Assembly (NCBI GenBank): GCA_027604005.1
Contig: JADGJT010000214.1
Coordinates: 1 to 40,074, forward strand
Length of the DNA: 40,074 nt
Source: Dinochytrium kinnereticum
Taxonomy: Eukaryota; Chytridiomycota; Chytridiomycetes; Chytridiales; Chytridiaceae
Reading direction: 5' to 3'
Shown here: piece after piece, positions 33,401 through 40,074 of the stretch
Numbering within the stretch: the first letter of the stretch is position 1
How the letters are laid out: each line of letters opens with the position of its first letter
Notes under the pieces: generated by a model
The model's input: only the letters and a program-made list of their open reading frames with translations
Told to the model about the DNA's origin: nothing
The model's database searches: none
Program-made: the position numbers and the translations under genes

Positions 33401-33785
33401 TATCCAACCTCGGTTGTGCTGCAGCCCCCGCAGGTGGCGGTCTTGAAGCAGCGACAGGAGGGCTGTAGTTTGACGACTCCATAAAGTGCCTTGACACTCT
33501 GCTCTGGAGAAAGGAGCGACGCATGGTCGAGGAGGCGATTGACGTTGTCTCTGAGAGAACGCTGCGGGTGTCGGCCTCCGAGTCGTCGCCCAGGGAGGAG
33601 GGGGTGTCATTGTCGTCGTCGTCGTCGTCGTCCAGATCAAATCCGAACGAGGTGGTGGCGGGGTCGGGGAACCTGTAGTTGACAAAGGCGCTGGCAAGCT
33701 GCGGATCGAGGGTCCTCCGAGACGACGGCGGAGGCTGATGGGGGGGCGGTGGCGACGATGGTGGTGGGGGGTGCGAGGGCATCAT
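30423..33785 (-). CDS. Sel1-like repeat protein with long disordered regions
   Basis: Model: complement of 32768-33785 and 30423-32416, 1003 residues, from a double ATG at 33785/33782. The N-terminal third is Pro-rich, then poly-Asp, Ser and Glu runs. The middle is acidic with Tyr/Asp blocks (DGYFYDDRYYDDTFEDG). Near the end are at least two Sel1-type helical repeats: ARRLEERGDTATAMWVLARL with VVAAYLIALCLLEGRGCRRD (31,480-31,650), and LREALVRLGECFGGGVGVRK with AAYYFVVAGRVGD (30,540-30,650). About 300 Ser/Thr/Pro-rich residues lie between them. Fungal Sel1 proteins such as Skt5/Chs4 and Dsf2 act as adaptors in septation and chitin deposition, so an adaptor role is plausible. The intron 32417-32767 (donor GTGAGT, acceptor CCAG) is 351 nt, a multiple of three and free of in-frame stops. 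I infer it is an intron because of its T-rich coding sense and canonical sites. Confidence 0.72.
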   Translation of the reverse strand: MMPSHPPPPSSPPPPHQPPPSSRRTLDPQLASAFVNYRFPDPATTSFGFDLDDDDDDDNDTPSSLGDDSEADTRSVLSETTSIASSTMRRSFLQSRVSRHFMESSNYSPPVAASRPPPAGAAAQPRLDNMADLQAAIQLASTSPPSSSSHYHHRNRMSTSTIQQHRSHSDDQTETGSATDTSSIHRGQHHRQRRRRSSGEAADGLNHLNDSDDIDDDDDQTDDGDTEIDEPALTTPTATARPIPTLPVTAANHSPSFPVPNFTRRRVSVSLDALRPSPPDDEERFSQRRMLMLMQQREEEGQKWRARVPLSVPGAGSEEEEDEEEEEEEDVFRSSKRGMGEFFLAMVLFFFLGGGGEPLYILFEQAKRAILPFFFFYGERNWLVISFFLLFFLSFFSFLGEQSQPIFFHFYFFRFSSSEAFCSLNYSFFSSLYRCFLFFFLSRLKLIRHLSSSLQPGNPSRMHQRSLPSLSTSLQPSHRPVGLPWPGSKRASAAIDYTSFVKPATPTHSYSTSPSTASSSLHNDSMMRQGIDSAHPSVVGHPYAEAADGYFYDDRYYDDTFEDGESFDDYDDEEEEEDDEIDLLERELDGEMDDGPVDELLSRHPWFQTRSPPQQPQPISPQYETLHPNFDYTDDEDDTPPSTIQPSHPVPLAGVNRYNDEQPAFIHRTNVRDQRIRSVADAPQKVPSPLQTLLSPLPKTHLHPPTHPLPPNPTLDDARRLEERGDTATAMWVLARLAVTKRDVVAAYLIALCLLEGRGCRRDERLGVVVLERIVDWISERRRGGTGVELDRSSSSTVVVASSTPSSTTGRMRRKLSKLALHLQLPAALPPGVEEGGSSVVSSPSTPTSPFSRLRVLGRKKRSGETIGVIEEVAAAAGKKKLGVGEERGGMVRTGGSQTPPVSSPIALTSPIPPTEETRPSPRKRGASMSTVADQTGSTPTTPTSLVGRRWRTVKEAVVRGKKVTTPAQPSTPSKRLITQTSTPPTPRHRSESTPPPPPPLRTLNHRTPPATTTSTKPHPTTPTTPQTAPPNLTPQDWEMTSDQQVLREALVRLGECFGGGVGVRKSGDTAAYYFVVAGRVGDGAIGKDGRGGGGKEGRGRRGFGRRRRTEVERLDLGEG
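32417..32767 (-). other. Stop-free, frame-neutral intron of the Sel1-repeat gene
   Basis: Bounded by GTGAGT and CAACCAG on the minus strand. Length 351 nt (117 codons) with no in-frame stop. Retention would insert a Phe/Leu-rich hydrophobic stretch. It contains imperfect repeats on the plus strand (TTTGCTCGCC then CAGAAAAGAAAAAAAAGA near 32578; TTTCGCTCGCC then ATAAAAGAAAAAAAAGG near 32644; a third weaker copy near 32685). Confidence 0.65.
32799..32834 (-). repeat. (CCT)n coding tract, poly-Glu
   Basis: A run of CTC/CCT triplets on the plus strand encodes the Glu-rich run at the end of exon 1 of the Sel1-repeat gene. Confidence 0.85.
33612..33633 (-). repeat. (GTC)7 coding tract, poly-Asp
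   Basis: Seven GTC triplets on the plus strand encode a poly-Asp run near residue 55 of the Sel1-repeat protein. Confidence 0.88.
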
Positions 33786-35613
33786 CGATCCGTCTGTTAC
33801 ACCCTGTTAAGGGGGTTAAAAAAAACAGACTCGAAGAATCTGCCTCCCCGCAACGATGGACCGTCCGCGACACTCCCTGGCCGCTGCCTCCTCCCCGTCA
33901 TGCGTTGCTGATGCGCGAAAGCATCCGTCTGGATCGTTCTTGCGCTTGACTGGAGGGTACATTGGGTGGGGTTTTTTTGTTTATTTTTTAGTTGTTTTTT
34001 AGTTGTTTGTTTTCTGGTCTCTCCTCGGTCTTCGACGTCTGGAGCGAGAGGAAAGATGCTTCGGCACAGACGCATTCTCCTTTGCCTCTCTTTCCGTCTT
34101 GGACGTGTCAAGAATGTCAGAAACAGTCGCCTCTTCCTGATGATCGTTGCGGCAGTTTAAGAGAAAGGCAACACCGCACAGTTAGGAGGTTTGCTGGCTG
34201 ATACTCTTGAGATTCTTGGATTGAACGGCAGTAATATTCATGGCAGTTGAGCTTTTCGTGAAGTTTTTTAAAGTTAAGTCCGTAATGGTGATGGCCAACG
34301 GAACAAGGCCAGAATAACAACAGATTTCGATGGATTTTATACACCTTTGCCCCATAGCTCACCATTAAAGGCCAGGCCAGAATGCATGAGTTTTTTGAAG
34401 CTGATGAAGGGATATCACTGCTGATGTTTCATCTCTTGGATGTGCGAGGCGATTTTAGTGCTGCAACCTCTCACGCATGCATGTGAGTAGTTATTCTTTA
34501 TTCGTAGAATACACAAGAATCGATGGCGAGCAGTTTCTTTCACGAAACTTCCCATCCAAATATCCACAAGCGTTTTGTGCAGTGCTTGCTTTCAACGAGG
34601 AACAGCATGAGCCACTGACTGCCGCGATTGTTTTGGTTTTGACGGACGTCTTTGCTCCTGCCAATGCATTGTGGCTTCTCGTGGTAAGCCACGTCGAAAC
34701 GTTGCTTTGATAACCGGCAGGAGATAAAAGCACTGACTTCGTGATTCTAATGGCATTCAGTGCCTTCAAAGATCATTCATATTGTTAAATCTCCTTGCTG
34801 GGCGTGACTGCTGCGAGGGAATGGGGTGTCCTGTCGGGCATCATGCCCTTGAGGGTCGGGTACCTCCAGGCGCTTTACTTTGGACTTCAGGGTCTAAACT
34901 CGTTTGTCGAGGAGGCAAAAGAAGCAGTCCCCATCCACAACGACACCGTTGCGCCAGAAGGTGATCGGTGACAAGGGGTTGGAAGTGCATGCTAACGACT
35001 GACGCTTTTGTAGTGTTTTCCTTCAGTCCAGGCAGGTCTCCTTTGTAAGAAGGCAGGATGAAAGGAATCGCTTTCTGGTGCATCCCACCTCAGTTCTTAT
35101 TCCATTGATGGACAGATGTTGAAAAGCGTCTCTTACACACGGAGCGTTGAGGAGGACTGGCGGGTGGCTGATTGTCCAGCGTGACAAAGCACACGATTCT
35201 CCCCTGTGCTGTATGCTGTATGGTAAAGTTGACCCCTGTAGCCGCGGCCAGAGCGGCAAATCCTGGAACAGGAACGAATCCTTGATCGTCAAGAAGTGGA
35301 CCTCTCGAGCGTGTGGAGCGTGCAGCAGCTGCTCTGCCCTAACGCAAATCTGGAGACGTGCAGGTTGAGGATTTGGTATTGTGGATTGTGGATTTACGTA
35401 CGCAGGGCTATAAGAGGGAGTAGAGTTGGACAAATGCTGCTGCTCTCCTAAGGATTTACAGTCGCCCCTTCCCTTCGCTGGAATCCTTGCGCGGGTACGG
35501 GTTGGTTATTATTGCAGCACCTGACTGTCGTGGTTATCTCGGAAATCCTACGCTAATACGATTGACGCGAAATAGTTTTCAAGTTTTGCTTTTGGGGGGT
35601 GAACCACTTACTC
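33786..35613. other. Divergent intergenic region between Sel1 gene and class C GPCR
   Basis: A 1.8-kb region that should carry both promoters. A CTATAAGA element lies at 35408, about 200 bp before the receptor ATG, and could be a TATA-like box. The stretch 34080-35600 is of balanced composition with few homopolymers and contains short open frames on both strands (34477-34710 plus, 35023-35433 minus) without a recognised domain. Confidence 0.5.
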
Positions 35614-38600
35614 ATGGCCGTCGGAAGAATGTGGAATAGGGCGTTGCTTGCTGTTATTGCCGCGATCCTATGGACAGCTCATGCGCAGACCCCACCCAAC
35701 AAGACGAATGTGTTGAAAGTGAGATGCACCTCAGCTCATCGTCCGATACTTAATCTCCCATGACAATAATGAATACTTTTAGATTGGTGTGGTGCTGCCC
35801 ATGGGCTTGCCGGGAGTTCCCATTGAAATATGGTCGAGTCTGTCAACCCTTAGTTTTCAGGTCACCAACAGCATGATTTGGATGATCGATAAGATCAATA
35901 GGCAGACAGAGTACGTTCACCGTCAAGTATAGTAGTGGAACTAACCTTCACCATCACCAAGAATCCTCCCCAACACGCGATTGGAGCTGGTGGTGGCCAA
36001 CTCCATGTACGATCGAGGACTCTCGCTCACTTCGACCCAAGCCCTCGCAGCGCAAGGGGTATTTGCGTTGGTTGGAGAGCTTCACAGCCGAAATACGATC
36101 ACGTCCGCTCTCGTCACCGCGGTGAACAGAATTCTTCACTGCAATCCCACGGCGACAACCACCACCTTATCCAAGAAAGCAGGTGAATGGGGTTTATTCA
36201 ATTTGATCTAACAGTGCCGACCAAGATTACCCAACATCCTTCCGAATGCTTCCAACCATTCAAAGTAATTACTGAAAATAACTATTGTCGTTGGGAACTA
36301 ATGGAACTTTAAGCCGGCGCAGCGGCAATCATGGCTGTTGTCAGATCCCAAAATGTCGCAACCGTTAGTATCTTTGCGGCGGATGATGAGGTAAGGAAAA
36401 CATAGATCTACCAATTTAACTGACGCCCTCCCGCCACGATAATAAACATACTTGTTTTTTACTTAAAAGTATGTGGACCCACTGATAGTTCTCATGTACA
36501 AAAAACTAACATACATGCAGGGCTGGTCAAGCGTTCGTCCAGGAACTTAGCTTTCAAGGACGACGAAATAACGTCACCATCCGAAACGTCATCACTTTCT
36601 CTCCAGGTCAACGATCCTACACAAAGGAATTGCAAACCCTCATAGACGCCAAAGCCCAAACAGTGATCATCTCTGCAGCCGTGCCAGATGGAGCGCGAGT
36701 TATGTGAGTACCTTTAATCATACAAAGAAAGAAAGACGAGAGAGAAACGAAAAGGAACTCTAAATCTAGTCTTAAACCTGTAGAACATCCGCGCGGAACC
36801 TGACTATGCTGAATGGTGATTACTGGCTCATCATCACAACTGGATTCGACGCCCTATCCTTCACTGCCCCAGATGAGAAATTAACGCGAACCGAGATGCA
36901 GGGGTTGTGGCAAGTGTATCCTCGTGAGCCTCTGCTAGCCGGGGAATTCCAGGAGTTCACAAACTGGTGGCAAGAGAACATTCTTTTGAACGGCACCATC
37001 ACAGTGAACTCAACCGGAGCCTCTTGCGATCTCAGCATTCCCTTTGCAAGGGGTTGCCTAGGAAAAGGTCCTGGCGTCGTGGGTGTCATGCAAGATTATG
37101 CTCGGCTTATGGGGGGAAACGAAGGGCTTCGGTTGACGCAATGGTGGATGTAAGAATGCACTATATGCTTTAAATACTGAATTATCCTCTAGGGGTAGTG
37201 GTCTAGCGTGTGTTAAGATGCTCGCAGAAACTGCTGATTTCGTGAGTTTTGCCTGCAGCCATTGATGCTCATGGTCTAATGTGTTTCTGATTTGGATAGT
37301 ATATGAAATCGGGGAATGTTACCTTTGCAGACATCAACGCACGACGACTTCTCACCAATGCGGCCGCGGGAAACATTAGCAACCTTTTTAACCGAGTGGG
37401 AACCAAAGATCTGTGGAATGGCGTCTACAAACTAGACGGAAGTAAATAATCACAACATTCCCCGCCTCATTCTCTTCTTCCCACGTCAACGATTAATCGT
37501 TCTCTCTATCTATCTTTTTTTCTTTTTCTTTTATGAACAGACGGAGACGCTATTCTTGACATGGGAGTCTTTAACTACAAGTTCAACCCCGAGATCAACA
37601 ATACCATTGGTATGGAGATTGGGGTATGGAACCATGCCACGGATCAAGTCACGATCACTGGGGAGAAAGTATTCTTGGGAGGCCGAACGCAGCCGCCCCA
37701 ACCTCCTCCTACTCCAACGATTCAGTTCAAGGCCAACATGCAATTGCGGTATGCATTTAATGGAATTGTGGCGATTTGTTCGTTCATGTCGTTGGCTTTG
37801 GGTGGAGCTATGGTGTTTTTTATAAAGCAGAAGATCTTTAAGGCGTCGTCTCCTATTTTCTTGACAATGTACGTATGATTGGTTTTTGCATTTTGGTTTG
37901 GGTGGATTTGTTTTTGAGGATTCCCTGTGTTTCTTTAATTACGGTCCATGCTCGTCTTGAGTTGCTTTTACAAGCCTCTATTGCTATATGAGCAACGGTC
38001 TTACTTTTTTTTTTTACCTTTTCGGTCTATCAGCATTTTAGTGGGAGCAAACATCAGCTTTATCTCGATCTGGCTTTTCAGTCAGGTAGACATCCCACCA
38101 AATCGTATCCATCTTAATCTTTTTTTTTTTGCAGTACCCAATCACCGCGTCCTCATGCATCACCTACGCATGGTTAAAGTATCTCGGATTTGCCGTCGTC
38201 TTTGGCTCCCTTATAGTAAAGGTTAGTCACGTCAAACCACATCACATTGCACCTCTAACGTTCTTTCACTTTTGAATTAAAACAACACGACCAACAGACC
38301 TACCGCATCTTTGTGATCTTTACCAGCAAGCGCAAAGCCAAGCAGAAGCTCTCCGACGGAATCATGATGGCCTACTTTCTCGTTCTTCTATCCATTTGGG
38401 TCGTTCTCCTCATCATCTGGACCCTGGTACCTACTCAACGCCCTTACCTGGAGTTTGACCGACGATTCAACATTGATGAATTCGGACTTGTCGCATCCGT
38501 TGAGGAAACCCCGCATTGCGAGTTTGGTGGATTCAATTATGTTTGTCTTGCTGCTATGGTCTTGACGTTGGCTTTGGGGGTGTTTTTGACTTACTCTGTG

Positions 38601-39141
38601 CGAGCCACTCCCGGGGCTTTTAATGAGAGTCAGTGGATGGCTTACGCTATTTATAACTGGGTGGTCATTGGGATTGTGTTGAATGCTATCGCCAACTTTG
38701 CGGTCACTAACCCCGACATCATATTTGTGATGGTTAGTAATCACTTCTTTCCTTTTTTTTTGGCTGACAGAATCCAACAGGAAGCGTTGACCGTTATCAT
38801 AACTCAAACCGGGGTGTGCATATTTATGATGTGAGCCAGCCTTTTCCACCCTCATAAAATCTGCTCACTCCTTTTGTTTTTCCAGCGCTCCTAAACTCTG
38901 GGTGATCAAGCAAGGAGGTGGTGATGAGATTGACACTTTCAACAGCGACGGTTCAGCCTCCTCTACTTCCAAAAATCAGAGCTCTGCATCTAGAGTCACG
39001 GCTTCCGTAATGGAAGCGAAGGAGATGGATGCGCTTCGAAAAAAGATGTTTGAATGTGAGAGGGAGATGGAGAGTCTTAGGAAGGTGGTGGAGAGCCAGA
39101 AGAAGGAGATAGAGACTTTGAGGGTCAAGGGTACAGAGTGA
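35614..39141 (+). CDS. Class C GPCR, GABA-B/metabotropic-like receptor
   Basis: Fifteen exons: 35614-35718, 35783-35910, 35962-36182, 36226-36264, 36314-36390, 36521 or 36543-36703, 36784-37149, 37193-37241, 37300-37441, 37541-37868, 38034-38085, 38135-38221, 38298-38732, 38781-38830, 38886-39141; about 831-839 residues. A signal peptide (ALLAVIAAILWTAHA, cleavage before QT) leads to a Venus-flytrap ligand-binding domain: IGVVLPMG, LELVVANSMYDRG, GVFALVGELHS, TTTLSKKADYPTSFRMLPTIQ, VATVSIFAADDE, VIISAAVPDGARV, DYWLIITTGFDAL, LDGNGDAILDMGVFNY. Seven membrane helices follow (YAFNGIVAICSFMSLALGG to ALTVIITQTGVCIFMM). The tail ends in a heptad-rich helix (MDALRKKMFECEREMESLRK..), as in GABA-B receptors, which pair by a C-terminal coiled coil. 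Intron 3 is only 43 nt. The exon 5/6 junction keeps frame only with the acceptor at 36541-36542. The natural ligand cannot be told. Confidence 0.9.
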
Positions 39142-39266
39142 TGTTGTTTTTTTTTACGGGTTTGGTTTGTGTTTTTTTTTTTGCAGAGACTTTAGGGTGT
39201 CTGCCTGTACAGTGATGTTTTTGAAACGATTTTGTTCCAACTGATGTTTATGAGTATTTTATTTGC

Positions 39267-39272
39267 AATAAA
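39267..39272 (+). terminator. AATAAA polyadenylation signal of the receptor gene
   Basis: Lies 126 bp after the receptor stop codon, following T-rich sequence. It overlaps the first arm of an imperfect palindrome. Confidence 0.6.
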
Positions 39273-39354
39273 GTGGAATGAATTAATCCCTTTTATTCAT
39301 AATACGATCATGTTCATACCTGTAAAGTGGAATGAATTAATCCACTTTTACAGG
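39267..39354. repeat. Two palindromic units sharing a 21-bp direct repeat
   Basis: TAAAGTGGAATGAATTAATCC occurs at 39269-39289 and again at 39323-39343, 54 bp apart. The second copy is the left half of a strong hairpin: CCTGTAAAGTGGA (39319-39331), loop ATGAATTAA, then TCCACTTTTACAGG (39341-39354), with one unpaired A. The first copy pairs less well with TCCCTTTTATT. It could be a fold-back element end, a target-site structure, or a 3'-end hairpin. Confidence 0.8.
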
Positions 39355-39384
39355 AAAAAAGAAAGCATTCTGAAATATACCTCG

Positions 39385-39700
39385 CTCCACACCGTAGAGA
39401 GTATAGGCTGACACGACCAAAGATAAGAACAAACATTCCCCCTCGCGTGAACGAACATAAGGGTGTAAACCAAGAAGCTCCTGACACTTTTAGAACATGC
39501 TTTTGGTGAGAGTTTTGAAAAGATATTAGCAACCATATTGGTTGCTGGTGCATGCTTAACATCAATGACCCAATCCTAGATTTTCTTCCGCCAAATAAAG
39601 TGTTTAGTACCCAGATGTTTAACTTTTTCAGGTGGGTAGGTTCATGAGCAGCGGATATTGCGGCAGTGTTATCACAAAAAATATATATGTGATATGTTGT
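39385..39700 (-). pseudogene. Decayed Ty1/copia RNase H fragment
   Basis: On the minus strand one frame gives IYIFCDNTAAISAAHEPTHL, the copia RNase H motif (I..CDN.aAi..a..p..H). A shift of frame then continues as KVKHLGTKHFIWRKKI, a stop, then WVIDVKHAPATNMVANIFSK followed by LSPKACSKSVRSFL, the usual RNase H end (K.KHI...HF.R..v, ..yv.t..n.AD.fTK.L....f). At least one frameshift and one stop interrupt it. The reverse transcriptase and integrase parts are absent: sequence upstream in its own sense is the 145-bp repeat, so the element was truncated there. Confidence 0.75.
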
Positions 39701-39710
39701 AAATGACGCG

Positions 39711-39855
39711 TACAAGGGCCTCCCCTGCCGGTTATGGTCATGGTTTTGTGTTACTGACTTGATAAAAGTTGTTCGAAATAGTAAATAAATATGAGTTACA
39801 TAGTACCGATTACACCGGTTCTGCCTCCTTGAAGTGTTCCAGGAGAAATAAGATT
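39711..39855. repeat. 145-bp direct repeat, copy 1
   Basis: Begins TACAAGGGCCTCCCCTGCC and ends GGAGAAATAAGATT. Copy 2 (39930-40074) has the same length with about five base differences. It adjoins the RNase H fragment and may be part of the same retroelement or of a subtelomeric repeat family. Confidence 0.92.
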
Positions 39856-39867
39856 TTACCATTTACA

Positions 39868-39905
39868 TAGGGTTAGAGTTAGGGTTAGGGTTAGGGTTAG
39901 GGTTA
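39868..39905 (+). repeat. Interstitial telomeric tract, TTAGGG x ~6
   Basis: Reads TAGGGTTAGAGT then four further TTAGGG units, one unit being degenerate (TTAGAG). The G-rich strand runs left to right, the orientation expected if the chromosome end lies beyond the right edge. A further TTAGGG is embedded at 39923-39928. Confidence 0.9.
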
Positions 39906-39949
39906 CAAGGGCCTCCCCTCCCTTAGGGTTACAAGGGCCTCCCCTCCCG
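39897..39949. repeat. 26-bp tandem repeat mixing TTAGGG with the 145-bp repeat start
   Basis: TTAGGGTTACAAGGGCCTCC plus CCTCCC occurs twice head to tail (39897-39922 and 39923-39948). The first copy is a 20-bp stub of the 145-bp repeat followed again by telomeric sequence. The second passes into the full copy 2. Confidence 0.85.
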
Positions 39950-40074
39950 GTTATGGTCATGGTTTTGTGTTACTGACTTAATAAAAGTTGTTCGAATTAG
40001 TAAATAAATATGAGTTACATAGTACCGGTTACACCGGTTCTGCCTCCCTGAAGTGTTCCAGGAGAAATAAGATT
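39930..40074. repeat. 145-bp direct repeat, copy 2 (reaches the window end)
   Basis: Matches copy 1 at about 97% by eye over its full 145 bp and stops at the last base of the window, so the true repeat may extend further. Confidence 0.92.

Noticed and set aside
35023..35433. Minus-strand 136-codon frame upstream of the receptor
   Set aside because: Opens at TTG and shows no domain; it lies in the probable promoter region.
1..40074. tRNA and rRNA genes
   Set aside because: No cloverleaf with A/B boxes and no rRNA-like stretch was seen on either strand by eye; a tRNA scan would settle it.

Overview
The window reads as a gene-dense stretch from a flagellated, early-diverging fungus, most likely a chytrid (Chytridiomycota). 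The reasons are: many short GT-AG introns with T-rich 3' ends; fungal-type nuclear genes (PAF1, an elongin-A-like factor, a Bmt6-type rRNA methyltransferase, an ICP55/XPNPEP3-type aminopeptidase); a flagellar microtubule-inner-protein gene of the CIMIP1/C20orf85 type, which non-flagellated fungi do not need; a GABA-B/metabotropic-type class C receptor with an RGS gene nearby; and TTAGGG telomere-type repeats at the right end. Species cannot be named from the sequence alone. Exon boundaries below were read by eye from GT/AG sites, frame continuity and family alignment from memory.

Layout. 1-1075: G-rich minisatellite of about 150-bp units, interrupted by an unrelated 200-bp segment. 3580-4603 (-): elongin-A-like gene. 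4604-6907: no supported gene, apart from a GGAT microsatellite. 7023-9336 (+): six-exon gene with two beta-rich repeats resembling the bacterial LiaF C-terminal domain. 9537-11333 (+): CIMIP1-like flagellar protein. From 12316 to 33785 every gene is on the minus strand: Xaa-Pro aminopeptidase 3 (nine exons), an RGS protein, a giant protein of about 2450 residues (LRR plus RS-rich repeats), PAF1 (seven exons), a Bmt6-like methyltransferase, and a Sel1-repeat protein. 35614-39141 (+): class C GPCR with signal peptide, Venus-flytrap domain, seven membrane helices and a C-terminal coiled coil (15 exons). 39.2-40.07 kb: palindromic repeats, a decayed Ty1/copia RNase H fragment, and two 145-bp direct repeats flanking a short TTAGGG tract. 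This looks like subtelomeric or telomere-healed sequence.

Shared themes. Two genes serve RNA polymerase II elongation (elongin A, PAF1). Two serve heterotrimeric G-protein signalling (GPCR, RGS). One is axonemal. No operon-like logic is expected. The tightest spacing is RGS stop to aminopeptidase start, 68 bp on the same strand.

The most unusual items are the LiaF-like eukaryotic protein, the giant LRR/RS-repeat protein, the 351-nt stop-free intron in the Sel1 gene, an awkward splice junction in the receptor's ligand-binding domain, and the telomeric-repeat/145-bp-repeat structure at the right edge.
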